Source: Geminicoccaceae bacterium (GTDB taxonomy: Bacteria > Pseudomonadota > Alphaproteobacteria > Geminicoccales > Geminicoccaceae). Taken from it: 64,000 nt of DNA. Shown here piece after piece: positions 1 to 9,343 of this stretch. Within the stretch, counting starts at the first letter, position 1. Every line of letters starts with the position of its first letter. The notes under the pieces are model-generated. The model was not told the origin of the DNA. It made no database searches and worked only from the letters and a program-made list of their open reading frames with translations. The stretch is from the NCBI GenBank assembly GCA_020638465.1, contig JACKIM010000001.1, positions 248,001-312,000 of the forward strand. The letters run 5' to 3'. Made by a program: the position numbers and the translations under genes.

Positions 1-923
1 AGGCAGGGCAGAAACTCGCGATCGAGGTTCTTGACGAACTGATGGAACAACACCGCGCCAGGCAGCCGCTGGAGGTCGATCCGCGCCTGCCCGGGGCACT
101 GGGCGCCGTACTCGACCTCGGCGATCCCGATCCGGCCTTCACCGCCAGGATGCTCGGCCTGCCGTCGCGTTCCTATTACGCCCAGCGGCTGCCGGTGATC
201 GACGTCGAGGGCGTGATCCGCACGCACGACCACCTGCGCCGGCAACTGGGCAAGAGCCTCACCGGGAAGCTGCGCCAGGCCTACCAGGCCAATACCGCCG
301 ATGGCCCGTTCTCGATCGAGACGGAAGCCATGGCCAGGCGATCACTCAGGAATGTCGCCCTCGCCTACCTGGTTCGCGGCGGAGCCGACCGGGCGATTGA
401 CCTGGCGGTCTCCCAGTTCCGCGATGCCGACAACATGACCGACCGCATCGCGGCCCTTGCGGCCCTGCTCGACGTCCAGGCGCCGGGATATCAGGAACAC
501 CTCGACAGCTTCTATGAGCAATGGAAACATGAACCGCTCGTGGTCAACAAGTGGTTCGCCCTGCAGGCGATGATGGAGGATGACGACAGTCTCGGCCGCG
601 TGCACCGGCTGATGGAACATCCGGCGTTCAACATGTCGAACCCCAACCGCCTGCGCTCGCTGATCGGCGTGTTCTGCATGGCCAACATGAAGGGCTTCCA
701 TCGCGCCGACGGGGCCGGTTATGCCTTCCTGGGCGATATCGTCGCCGATCTCGACCGCCGCAACCCGCAGGTGGCCTCGCGGCTGCTTGCCGTGCTCGGT
801 CGCTGGCGCCGCCACGATGCCGGCAGGCAGGCGCTGATGAAGGCCCAGCTGGAACGCATCCTTGCCATCGACGGCCTTTCCAGCGATTCTTTCGAGATCG
901 CCAGCAAGAGCCTGGAGGGCTGA
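1..923 (+). CDS. pepN: Aminopeptidase N, C-terminal part (5' end outside window)
   Basis: This is the C-terminal end of the M1-family zinc metallopeptidase PepN, a cytosolic enzyme that removes N-terminal residues from peptides. The frame is open from the first bases, so the catalytic part (GAMEN and HExxH motifs) lies outside the window. About 305 residues are visible and form the helical ARM-like domain of the DUF3458 type. Recognisable blocks are ALAYLVRGG, FRDADNMTDRIAAL, FYEQWKHEPLVVNKWF and the C-terminal NPQVASRLL segment, all typical of the PepN tail. The gene ends 114 bases before mmsA and looks intact at its 3' end. The family call is firm. Activity cannot be judged from this part. 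Confidence 0.93.
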   Translation, partial: AGQKLAIEVLDELMEQHRARQPLEVDPRLPGALGAVLDLGDPDPAFTARMLGLPSRSYYAQRLPVIDVEGVIRTHDHLRRQLGKSLTGKLRQAYQANTADGPFSIETEAMARRSLRNVALAYLVRGGADRAIDLAVSQFRDADNMTDRIAALAALLDVQAPGYQEHLDSFYEQWKHEPLVVNKWFALQAMMEDDDSLGRVHRLMEHPAFNMSNPNRLRSLIGVFCMANMKGFHRADGAGYAFLGDIVADLDRRNPQVASRLLAVLGRWRRHDAGRQALMKAQLERILAIDGLSSDSFEIASKSLEG

Positions 924-961
924 AGCCGGCTTCGATTGACTCTGGTCATCATCGACCGGAC

Positions 962-997
962 GTTCCAATCGTTCAACAAAATGGAACACACGTTCCA
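962..997. promoter_or_regulatory. Three GTTCCA/TGGAAC half-sites upstream of mmsA (candidate operator)
   Basis: The sequence shows GTTCCA at 962-967, TGGAAC at 982-987 and GTTCCA at 992-997. The last two form a perfect inverted repeat with a 4-base spacer (982-997), about 40 bases before the mmsA start. The first two form a wider inverted repeat. Such dyads are typical targets of TetR-type dimeric repressors. No regulator gene lies next to it, so the binding protein is unknown. Confidence 0.5.
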
Positions 998-1037
998 CAA
1001 CAACGGCCCGTGTGGGTCAGCGATTCGAGGAAGGGCC

Positions 1038-2537
1038 ATGAGCAAGAACATCGGGCATTTCATTGGCGGCAAGCGCGTCGCCGGCAAGAGCGGCCAGACA
1101 TCGCCGGTCTTCAACCCGGCTACGGGCGAGCAGAGCGGCGTGGTGGCACTGGCCAACGCCTCCGAAGTACAGGAAGCGGTCGATGCCGCCCGCAATGCGC
1201 AAGCGGACTGGGCCAACACCGCGATCATCCGTCGTGCGCGCACCATGTTCAAGCTCAAGGAGCTGATCGAGGCCCACATGGACGAGATCGCCGCGACGGT
1301 CACTGCCGAGCACGGCAAGACCTTCGACGATGCGAAGGGGTCCGTTACCCGCGGACTCGAGGTGGTCGAGTTCGCCTGTGGCATTCCGCAATTGCTCAAG
1401 GGCGAGTTCAACCACAATGTCGGCACCAGCGTCGACCTGCTGTCGGTACGCCATCCCATCGGCGTCACGGCCGGCATTACCCCCTTCAACTTTCCCGTCA
1501 TGGTGCCGCTGTGGATGGCGCCCCTGGCCATTGCCTGCGGCAACGCGTTCATCCTCAAGCCATCGGAAAAGGATCCGAGCAGCTCGATGATGCTGGCCGA
1601 ACTGGCGCTTGAGGCGGGGATCCCGGCCGGCATTTTTCAGGTGGTCAACGGCGGCAAGGATGCGGTCAACGCCATCCTCGAAAATCCCGGCATCGGTGCT
1701 GTCTCGTTCGTCGGCTCGACCCCCATTGCCGAATACATCTACCAGACCGGCACCAAGAACGGAAAGCGCGTGCAGGCGCTGGGCGGGGCCAAGAACCACA
1801 TGGTCATCATGCCCGATGCCGACATGGACATGGCCGTCGATGCGCTCATGGGTGCCGCCTACGGTTCCGCCGGCGAACGCTGCATGGCGGTCTCGGTGGC
1901 CGTCCCCGTCGGCGAGGCCACGGCCGATGCACTGATCGAGAAACTCTCGCCGCGCGTCAGACAGCTGGAAATCGGCCCGGGCATGCAGAAGGGTGCCGAG
2001 ATGGGACCGCTGGTTACAGGCGAACATCTCGCCAAGGTGCGCGGCTATGTCGACCTCGGCGTCAAGGAAGGGGCGGAACTCGTCGTCGATGGCCGCGACT
2101 TCAAGATGCAGGGCTACGAGAACGGCTTCTTCATCGGCGGCTGCCTGTTCGACAAGGTCACCGAGGACATGCGGATCTACAAGGAGGAGATCTTCGGTCC
2201 GGTGCTGTCGGTGGTGCGCAAGCCGGATTACGCGTCGGCGGTGAAGATCGTCAACGACCACGAATACGGCAACGGTACGGCGATATTCACCCGCGACGGC
2301 GACGCCGCCCGCAGCTTCGCCAACGAGATCAATGTCGGCATGGTCGGCATCAACGTTCCCATTCCGGTGCCAATGGCCTTCCACAGCTTTGGCGGATGGA
2401 AACGTTCGCTCTTTGGCGATCATCACACGCATGGAATGGAAGGCGTGCGTTTCTACACCCGCCAGAAGGCCATCACCTCACGCTGGCCGACGGGCATCAA
2501 GGCCGGTGCGGAGTTCAAGATGCCCACCATGGGTTGA
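1038..2537 (+). CDS. mmsA: Methylmalonate-semialdehyde dehydrogenase (CoA-acylating)
   Basis: This is an aldehyde dehydrogenase of the MmsA class. These enzymes convert methylmalonate semialdehyde or malonate semialdehyde to propionyl-CoA or acetyl-CoA with NAD and CoA in valine, beta-alanine and inositol breakdown. The 499 residues match the family length. ITPFNFPVMVPLWM is the cofactor-domain signature. The nucleophile is Cys282 in GERCM, preceded by the Arg that is characteristic of CoA-acylating MmsA. The open frame extends upstream, but ATG 1038 follows the purine-rich GAGGAAGGG and gives the standard start MSKNIGHFIGGK. The gene stands alone between pepN and a strong terminator, so it is probably its own transcription unit, controlled through the dyads at 962-997. 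Confidence 0.95.
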   Translation: MSKNIGHFIGGKRVAGKSGQTSPVFNPATGEQSGVVALANASEVQEAVDAARNAQADWANTAIIRRARTMFKLKELIEAHMDEIAATVTAEHGKTFDDAKGSVTRGLEVVEFACGIPQLLKGEFNHNVGTSVDLLSVRHPIGVTAGITPFNFPVMVPLWMAPLAIACGNAFILKPSEKDPSSSMMLAELALEAGIPAGIFQVVNGGKDAVNAILENPGIGAVSFVGSTPIAEYIYQTGTKNGKRVQALGGAKNHMVIMPDADMDMAVDALMGAAYGSAGERCMAVSVAVPVGEATADALIEKLSPRVRQLEIGPGMQKGAEMGPLVTGEHLAKVRGYVDLGVKEGAELVVDGRDFKMQGYENGFFIGGCLFDKVTEDMRIYKEEIFGPVLSVVRKPDYASAVKIVNDHEYGNGTAIFTRDGDAARSFANEINVGMVGINVPIPVPMAFHSFGGWKRSLFGDHHTHGMEGVRFYTRQKAITSRWPTGIKAGAEFKMPTMG

Positions 2538-2565
2538 TTGCTCCACCGCAAGCCAGTTCTTCGAT

Positions 2566-2590
2566 AAGGGCCGCCTTCGGGCGGCCCTTT
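2566..2590 (+). terminator. Rho-independent terminator after mmsA
   Basis: A perfect 10-bp stem (2566-2575 with 2580-2589) closes on a TTCG tetraloop and runs into a short T run. It lies 29 bases after the mmsA stop codon. Confidence 0.85.
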
Positions 2591-3038
2591 GCATGTCTGC
2601 CCCGCTGCTTGCCGGATCGCACCGGATTCGTTCCGTTTCGCTCACATCGTAAGCGAAAAAGCGTATGGAGCCGTGAAAAAATTCAGATGCGGCACTGCTG
2701 GGGAACACAAGGCAATCCCTATCGCATTCGCAGGAAAACCCAAACGCGCAAAAAGACAATTTTCCGCCCCACACATCTGAACGGGCCAATGATAATTAAC
2801 CAATAACGCGATCTTGTATGATTGTTTATAATATCATAATTGAATCTCGACACGTTTGCATGGATTCGCCGCAGGTGGAAATCCATTACATGAACTTGCG
2901 TGGGAAAGCCGATTATTCACTTGTCTAACCGTAATTCATCGACATCACCGTTACATCGCAATCCTGGGCCATGACGGCACCGGTTTCGCCGGTCGCCATG
3001 CCGGCCCCGCGCTCGAACGCTGACGGCAGCATGATGGC
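2591..3038. other. Intergenic region, AT-rich in the middle
   Basis: No credible gene is seen in these 448 bases. GC content drops between about 2740 and 2870. A TATAAT hexamer at 2827-2832 could be a -10 element for the GGDEF-EAL gene, with a leader of about 200 bases. No good -35 is seen at the right spacing. Short open frames here have no ribosome binding site and atypical composition. Confidence 0.5.
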
Positions 3039-4946
3039 ATGATGGTCCACGGCACGCCGATCCGCACCCTTCTGGCGAAGAACATCGCATTCGTGACGAT
3101 CATCATCTCGATCACGATCGCGGCCGCATCGATGTCCATCTTCAAGTTCCAGCAGGATCAGGCCGAGCGGGTCCAGCTGCAGATCAAGATCACGAACTAT
3201 GCCAATCTGATCGATGCCAATCTCAGGGTCGCGGACTTCGCCACCATCGCGCAACTCGCCGAACTCGCGGCCATCGACCCCGATTTCAACATGGTCCGGG
3301 TGACCAATCATCTCTCCACGGTCATCATGGAATATGCCTCACCGGACTTCACGTCTTCGAGCGTGGTGGAAAGACGCCTCATATGGAGCCCGGATCCGGA
3401 ACGCTACGGCCACAGTTCGCTCGAATTCGGCCTGCGGCCCCAGCACTTCGACCGGCAGGACATCACCGTGCTTGCTGCGGTGGGCATCCTCAACGTCGCC
3501 GCCTGCACGATCCTCGGCGCATGGCTGTTCCATACCATCCATGCCCGCATCGGCGTGCCGCTCAAGGACATCTGCGACGCCATCGAGAACCATCAGGGCG
3601 ACAACTGGCAGCAGATCCGGGTCAACGGGCCGCAGGAAGTCCAGGCCCTCGGTCACGCGCTCAACACGATGGCAGGCGATCTGGTCGACCGGGCCAATCA
3701 TGACGCCCTCACCGGCATGGCCAACCGCTGGGCCATGCAGCAGCACCTGGACCAGACCATCGCCGGCGCGTCCAGGGCAGGCCAGCGCGTCGCCATACTG
3801 CTCGCCGATCTCGACCATTTCAAATACATCAATGACCATTTCGGCCACATGTCCGGCGATGGCGTCCTGACCCAGTTCGGCACCCGGCTGGGCTCGCTGG
3901 TCGATGAAAACATCCGCGTATTCCGCCTTGGCGGGGACGAATTCGTCATTGCCATCGAAAATGCGGACAATCGGAATACCAGGGAGACGCTGGACAGCCT
4001 CGCGGAGTTGTCCAGCCACGAGTTCGAGGTGGGCGGCATGCAGCACCGCCTTTCCTGCTCTGTCGGTTCGGCCGTCTATCCCGACGACGCCAGTGACGTG
4101 CAGGACCTCATCCGCAAGGCCGATCTGGCCCTCTACCGGGCCAAGGCCAACGGTCGTCACCGGCATGTCGCCTATGATGCGTCCCAGTTGAGCGAAAATG
4201 CGATGTGGGTCGCGATATCGGGCTGCCTTCGCGCCGCGGTCGACATGCCGCTGCTGCATCATGCATTCCAGTCCATCCACCTGACGAACGACGGTGTCTG
4301 CTGGGGCGCGGAAGCGCTGATGCGCCTGCGCAGTCACGAATTGCCGCGCGCAAACTTCCCACCCGACATGGTGATGCGTGTCGCCTGCGAGCTTGGCATG
4401 CAGGATTTCGTTGCGATGAAAACCATTGAAAATGCACTCAACTGGCTGTGCCGGCAACCGCATCCGATCAACGTCACCCTCAACCTGTCGTGGGAACAGA
4501 TCGCCCGGCCCGAGTTGCGCGAGATCCTGATCGAGCAGATGAAAACGCGCGGCATCGACCCCCGCCGCGTGGTCATCGAGCTGACCGAGGACCGATTGCT
4601 TCAGGACCCCATGCTTGGAGAGGTTCTGCATTCCTATGCCGAGACCGGAGTGGCCATCGCGCTCGACGATTTCGGCACCGGCTTCAGTTCGCTGAGCTGC
4701 CTCACCAGACTGCCCGTCACCATCGTCAAGACCGACAAGTCCCTGATCTGGGGTCTCGCGCACGACCCCAAGGCACGGGCTCTGTTTCTGGGCATCGCCG
4801 ATATCGCCCACCGGCTCAATCTCACCATCATCGCCGAGGGCATCGAGACGGAGAACCATCTTGAGGAGGCCCGCTCGGCCCGGTGCGATCTCGTTCAGGG
4901 TTTCCTCTTCGGCAAACCGGCAATCTCGCAACTGCGCATCGCGTGA
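3039..4946 (+). CDS. Membrane GGDEF-EAL protein (cyclic-di-GMP turnover)
   Basis: This 635-residue inner-membrane protein has a helix at about 12-36, a periplasmic region of about 100 residues, a second helix at about 142-164, a HAMP-like linker, a GGDEF domain and an EAL domain. The GGDEF motif is intact (298-302). No RxxD inhibitory site is seen just before it. The EAL domain keeps EAL (425-427), ELTE (514-517), DDFGTG (543-548), the Lys and Asp at 564 and 566, Glu600 and Gln620, so phosphodiesterase activity is plausible. Both activities may be present. Adjacent ATGs at 3039 and 3042 make the exact start uncertain. The binding-protein gene 37 bases downstream is probably co-transcribed, which suggests a periplasmic ligand input. 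Confidence 0.92.
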   Translation: MMVHGTPIRTLLAKNIAFVTIIISITIAAASMSIFKFQQDQAERVQLQIKITNYANLIDANLRVADFATIAQLAELAAIDPDFNMVRVTNHLSTVIMEYASPDFTSSSVVERRLIWSPDPERYGHSSLEFGLRPQHFDRQDITVLAAVGILNVAACTILGAWLFHTIHARIGVPLKDICDAIENHQGDNWQQIRVNGPQEVQALGHALNTMAGDLVDRANHDALTGMANRWAMQQHLDQTIAGASRAGQRVAILLADLDHFKYINDHFGHMSGDGVLTQFGTRLGSLVDENIRVFRLGGDEFVIAIENADNRNTRETLDSLAELSSHEFEVGGMQHRLSCSVGSAVYPDDASDVQDLIRKADLALYRAKANGRHRHVAYDASQLSENAMWVAISGCLRAAVDMPLLHHAFQSIHLTNDGVCWGAEALMRLRSHELPRANFPPDMVMRVACELGMQDFVAMKTIENALNWLCRQPHPINVTLNLSWEQIARPELREILIEQMKTRGIDPRRVVIELTEDRLLQDPMLGEVLHSYAETGVAIALDDFGTGFSSLSCLTRLPVTIVKTDKSLIWGLAHDPKARALFLGIADIAHRLNLTIIAEGIETENHLEEARSARCDLVQGFLFGKPAISQLRIA

Positions 4947-4983
4947 ACCCGGTCGTCGTTCGGATTCTCAAGGAGAGCAGGAC

Positions 4984-6585
4984 ATGATTCGTTTTCTGGT
5001 TGCACTATGTCTGCTGGCGGAAGCCTTCGGGGCCATTCCGGTCGCCAGGGCATTCGACAACACCCTGCGGGTGTCGTGGACATTGCCCCTCAATGTTCAT
5101 ACCTATGCACCCAACACCTCGCTCTACACGGTTCACTTCGACATTTCATACCTCCTGTTTCCCCGCCTTGTACGATCCGACGAGGGAGGCAAATGGAACG
5201 GCGAGGCGGCAAGTTCATGGTTCCTGAGCGATGACAGGCGAACCCTGCACTTCAGGTTGCGCGACGATCTCAAATGGACGAATGGCCAACCGCTGACGGC
5301 CGAGGATTTCGCCCGGACGTTCCGGCAGTCGCTCCACCCCCGATCTCCCAAGAGGAATTTCCTGACATTCATCAGGAACGCCGGCGATTACGACGTCGAC
5401 CGTGACATTTCACATGCCGCCATCAGTACAAATGGACCGCACGAACTGGTGCTCGAACTGGAGACTCCCTTTGCAGGCCAGATCGACTCCATCGGTTCGG
5501 CATTCCTCCTCGACAATATCGTCGCCACTCCCGAAGGCATGAGCGACGAGGCGTCGTGGCTTTCGTCAGGAACCACGCGCGTGACCGGAGGACCCTTCCG
5601 GCTCGTCTCCGTGTCAGAGTTCGAAATGCTCTTCGACCGGGACGAGGACAATCCCCTCAGCGAAGGCATCGAGATCGAACGGATCCTCATGCGCCACGTC
5701 GACATGTCGACGGCGATCAGCGATTACGTGTCCGACCGGGCCGACCTGCTGCTGGGACCGCTGGGCAACCAGCGCGACTGGCTTGTCGACCGCCTGCCGA
5801 CGGATATCATCATCGACAGCGGTGCACGAATTTACATGGCCGCCATCCACCGGGATTCCGAGGCGCTTGCCGACAAAGACGTGAGGCAGGCCCTGTCTCT
5901 GGCGCTGGATCGCGAGAATTTCGGCAGACATCTCTTCGGGAAGACCTTCGCCCTCCCGGTCGGCATCATACCGAATGGCATCAGCGATTATGTCGCCGAT
6001 GCCTCGTTCGTCAATCCTGCGCCCCGGACCTACGATGAGCGGCTGGCCCTCGCCCGGGAGCTGATCGCGCAATCAGGCCACGGTGCGTCGAACCCGCTCC
6101 GGCTCAAGCTCATCTATGCCACCCAGGTCAATGGCTACCGCGAGATCGTGAACTTCCTCAAGGCCAGCTGGAAAAATATTCATGTCGACCTTGAAATCAG
6201 CCTGGTGGAAAATTTCTGGAATTCGGCAGAACTATTCAATGAAAATCGTTTCGATCTCATGATAAGCTCGACATTTCATGAAATGTTATTGACATTCATT
6301 TCCTTCATGTCAGGAAAATTCGTTGAAGACATCCTGCCTTCCGACAAGGAATTTCTCGACCTGCGCCGGAACGTCTTTTTCGCGATCGGCGATGTGGAAC
6401 GCCTGGAAGCCATTCGGGAATTCGACCGCTACATCACCCAGACCTTCTCCCTCATTCCTGTCGCCATTGCCCGCACGATGCTCTTTGCCAAACCCTACGT
6501 CGATACCAACAGGCAAGCGCACAGTGAATTCCGGATGAGTCAGGTTCGTCTCATCCCTGAAAAGATCCCCTCCGACCGTCCATGA
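4984..6585 (+). CDS. Periplasmic oligopeptide-type ABC substrate-binding protein, copy 1
   Basis: This 533-residue exported protein belongs to the SBP_bac_5 family (DppA/OppA type), which captures peptides or other solutes in the periplasm. The start at ATG 4984, behind AAGGAG, gives a clean signal peptide with probable cleavage after VARA. The body has family features such as LLFPRLVRSDEG, LHFRLRDDLKWTNG and TAEDFARTFRQSLHP. The next gene is a close paralogue. No permease or ATPase gene is nearby, so it either serves a transporter encoded elsewhere or feeds a signal to the GGDEF-EAL protein just upstream. The open frame reaches back to 4861 inside the preceding gene, but that part is not credible coding sequence. 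Confidence 0.9.
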   Translation: MIRFLVALCLLAEAFGAIPVARAFDNTLRVSWTLPLNVHTYAPNTSLYTVHFDISYLLFPRLVRSDEGGKWNGEAASSWFLSDDRRTLHFRLRDDLKWTNGQPLTAEDFARTFRQSLHPRSPKRNFLTFIRNAGDYDVDRDISHAAISTNGPHELVLELETPFAGQIDSIGSAFLLDNIVATPEGMSDEASWLSSGTTRVTGGPFRLVSVSEFEMLFDRDEDNPLSEGIEIERILMRHVDMSTAISDYVSDRADLLLGPLGNQRDWLVDRLPTDIIIDSGARIYMAAIHRDSEALADKDVRQALSLALDRENFGRHLFGKTFALPVGIIPNGISDYVADASFVNPAPRTYDERLALARELIAQSGHGASNPLRLKLIYATQVNGYREIVNFLKASWKNIHVDLEISLVENFWNSAELFNENRFDLMISSTFHEMLLTFISFMSGKFVEDILPSDKEFLDLRRNVFFAIGDVERLEAIREFDRYITQTFSLIPVAIARTMLFAKPYVDTNRQAHSEFRMSQVRLIPEKIPSDRP

Positions 6586-6682
6586 AATCCTACCTTCATC
6601 GCGGCGATCGTCCGCTGCGCATGATCCGAGCCCGAAAACGCCGCATCCGGGCCATTGCCCGGGCGCTCAAGGAGAACAGGAC

Positions 6683-8272
6683 ATGATCCGCATTCTGGCC
6701 GCACTTTGCCTGCTGGCGTGGGGAGTCGGTTCGACCGGGTCGGCCGTGGCATTCGACAACACCTTGCGGGTATCGTCGACATTGCCGCTCGACATCGGCG
6801 AATACGAACCGAACCAGACCATCTACACGGTCCACCAGGAGATTTCGCCCCTGCTCTTTCCCCGCCTTGTCCGCTCCGGTCCGTCCGGCGGCTGGGTCGG
6901 CGAGGCGGCAAGGTCATGGTTCACGGGCGACGATGGGCACAGCCTGCACTTCAGGCTGCGCGACGATCTCAGGTGGTCCAACGGGAAACCGGTCACGGCC
7001 GAGGATTTCGCGCGGGCCTTCAGGCGGATGCTGCATCCCCTGTCGCCCAAGCGGAACCTGCTGATGTTCATCAGGAATGCCGGAGACTACGACGTCGAAC
7101 GCAACATCTCGCGCGCGACGATCAGCACTAGCGGACCCTACGAACTCGTATTGGGTCTGGACTATCCCTCTGCCGGTCATATCGATTCCATCGGGGCGAC
7201 CTATCTGGTCGCCATTCCCGAAGGCATGGACGAAGAACCCTCCTGGCTGGACGCGGGCAGCAGACGGGTGACCGGAGGTCCGTTCCGCCCTGTTTCGGTG
7301 ACCGGCACCGAGATGCTGCTCGACCGCGACGAGAACAATCCCCTGAGTGCCGACATACAGGTCGACCGGATCTGCATACGTCACGTCGACATGGCAACCG
7401 CGATCAGCGACTACGTGTCCGACCATGCCGACCTGCTGCTGGGGCCGCTGGGCAATCAGCGCAACTGGCTTCTCAACCGCCTGTCGACCGATACCCAGAA
7501 AGACACCGGCGCACGCATGTACATGGCCATCATTCACAGGAATTCCAGGGTGCTGGGCGACAGGAACGTCCGGCGGGCGCTCTCCCTGGCGCTGGATCGC
7601 GAAACGTTCGGCAGAAACCTGTTCGGCAAGACCTTCGCCCTTCCCGTCGGCATCATCCCCGATGGCATCAGCGGCTATGTCGCCGATGCCTCTGTCGTCA
7701 ATCCCACCCCGCGGACCTACGAGGACCGACTGGACCTGGCCAAGGAACTGATCGCCGGATCCGGCTACGACGCATCCAATCCGATCCGGATCAGGCTCAT
7801 CTACGCCTCGCAGGTCAACGGTTACCGCGAGATCGCGAGCTTCCTCAAGGCAAGCTGGAAGAACATCCATGTCGACCTTGACATCAGCACGGTCGAGGAC
7901 TTCTGGAAATCCATCGATATCTTCAACAAGTCTTCCTATGACGTTGTGATAAGCTCGACATTTGATGAAATGCCACTGAATTACCTGGAATCGCTTCTGA
8001 GCAAGACCTTTGCGAGCCGCCTGTACGTCAACCCGGAATTGCAGGAATTGCGCCATGCCGTATCGGCAGCGGTCGGTGACGAGCAGCGGATGAAAGGCCT
8101 TCAGGCATTCGACCGCTACATCACCCAGACCTTCGCCGCCATCCCGATCGCCACCGATCGAACGGTCCTCTTCGCCAAGCCCTATGTCGACACCAGCATG
8201 TCCCGAAGCCCCGTCTTCCGCATCAGCCATGCCCGCCTCGTCCCCGAAAAGATCCCGGCGGAACGCCCATGA
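6683..8272 (+). CDS. Periplasmic oligopeptide-type ABC substrate-binding protein, copy 2
   Basis: This is a second SBP_bac_5 protein of 529 residues. By eye, well over half of the aligned positions are identical to copy 1 along the whole length, including the start (MIR, then AFDNTLRVS) and the end (RLVPEKIP), so it is a tandem duplication. ATG 6683 follows CAAGGAGAACAGG, almost the same leader as copy 1. A signal peptide is cleaved probably after AVA. The most divergent stretches are residues about 20-45 and about 400-450, where ligand preference could differ. The 97-base gap to copy 1 has no obvious terminator, so the three genes from 3039 on may form one operon. Confidence 0.9.
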   Translation: MIRILAALCLLAWGVGSTGSAVAFDNTLRVSSTLPLDIGEYEPNQTIYTVHQEISPLLFPRLVRSGPSGGWVGEAARSWFTGDDGHSLHFRLRDDLRWSNGKPVTAEDFARAFRRMLHPLSPKRNLLMFIRNAGDYDVERNISRATISTSGPYELVLGLDYPSAGHIDSIGATYLVAIPEGMDEEPSWLDAGSRRVTGGPFRPVSVTGTEMLLDRDENNPLSADIQVDRICIRHVDMATAISDYVSDHADLLLGPLGNQRNWLLNRLSTDTQKDTGARMYMAIIHRNSRVLGDRNVRRALSLALDRETFGRNLFGKTFALPVGIIPDGISGYVADASVVNPTPRTYEDRLDLAKELIAGSGYDASNPIRIRLIYASQVNGYREIASFLKASWKNIHVDLDISTVEDFWKSIDIFNKSSYDVVISSTFDEMPLNYLESLLSKTFASRLYVNPELQELRHAVSAAVGDEQRMKGLQAFDRYITQTFAAIPIATDRTVLFAKPYVDTSMSRSPVFRISHARLVPEKIPAERP

Positions 8273-8399
8273 AATCCATTGCTCGAAAGTTGATGACTGT
8301 CCTGTGCCATGTTTCCCCAATCAGAGAAATGCTCCAAAATTCCAGTAATTTCATGTCCGCCCCTGAGGTCCGCGCCGCTCCGGGCGGCGCTGGCGGATC

Positions 8400-9287
8400 G
8401 TGAGCGGCATGGGGATCCGCTGGCGAAAGGTCAGGGATGCTGCACGACGGTATGGCCTGAAGGCCGCACTGCGTCGGACCCTGACATGGGCACTGGCCCG
8501 CGCGGGGCTGGTGGAAGACACCGAAGCGCGGCGCCGGCTGGTGGCCCGGTACCTGTCGCGGACCTGCAGTTCCACGGTACGCTACGGTCCGCTGCGCGGG
8601 ATGGTCCTGCCCGAGGGCGCATGGTGGTCGATGCACGACCGGGCGGCAATGGTCCTGGGACTCTATGAGCGGGATGTGCTTGAGGAACTGGTGCGGGCCC
8701 TCAGGAGACGTTCGCTGTTCATCGATATCGGCGCCGGCGACGGCTATTTCGCCATCGGGCTGGTTCGCGCCGGACTCGCGGATCAGTCGTGGTGTTTCGA
8801 GGCCTCCGCCCATGGCCGTCAGGTGATTGCCGGGGCAGCGCGACTCAACGGCGTGGCCGGCCGTGTACGGGTCGAAGGCACGGCGACCCGTGAGTGCCTG
8901 TGCGACCTGCCGCGGGACAGGCTCGCGGATGCGGTCGTGCTCGTCGACATCGAGGGAGGGGAATTCGGCCTTCTCGACAAACGGGTGCTCGGACACCTGC
9001 GCGAAACCGTGATCGTGATCGAACTGCACGACCACAAGCCGGGCTTCGGTCCGGATTGCCGCATCGCCCTTGAAAGCCGGGCCCGCAACCATTTCGACAT
9101 CTCGGAAATCGCGCTTCTCGCCCGCAACCCCGACCTGTTCTCCGAACTCGACGACCTCGAAGAGAATGACCGCTGGCTGGCCTGCTCCGAAGGTCGCGGG
9201 CGCAAGATGACCTGGCTGCTGCTGCAACCGCGGATAGGACGACAAACGCAGACCGATCGCGAATCGCGGATTGTCCAGCCCACTTGA
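8400..9287 (+). CDS. FkbM-like SAM-dependent methyltransferase
   Basis: The product is a 295-residue class I methyltransferase. LFIDIGAGDGYFAIGLVRAG (residues about 104-123) is the SAM-binding motif I. VVLVDIEGGEFGLLD is the later motif with the conserved DIEGxE of FkbM-type enzymes. The N-terminal 80 residues are basic and family-specific. The acceptor is unknown; relatives methylate sugars in cell-surface polysaccharides or small molecules. The start is GTG 8400 or ATG 8409. It lies between the binding-protein pair and the TRAP operon with no clear functional tie to either. A second FkbM-type gene occurs at 50215-51000. Confidence 0.8.
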   Translation: MSGMGIRWRKVRDAARRYGLKAALRRTLTWALARAGLVEDTEARRRLVARYLSRTCSSTVRYGPLRGMVLPEGAWWSMHDRAAMVLGLYERDVLEELVRALRRRSLFIDIGAGDGYFAIGLVRAGLADQSWCFEASAHGRQVIAGAARLNGVAGRVRVEGTATRECLCDLPRDRLADAVVLVDIEGGEFGLLDKRVLGHLRETVIVIELHDHKPGFGPDCRIALESRARNHFDISEIALLARNPDLFSELDDLEENDRWLACSEGRGRKMTWLLLQPRIGRQTQTDRESRIVQPT

Positions 9288-9343
9288 TCGCTCACCTCGC
9301 GATGCTACGATCCGGGCAACAAGTCGGCGGAGGAAAGACCATC

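Noticed and set aside
342..2432. Long reverse-strand frames opposite pepN and mmsA
   Set aside because: They are shadows of the high third-position GC of the real genes; no motifs are present.
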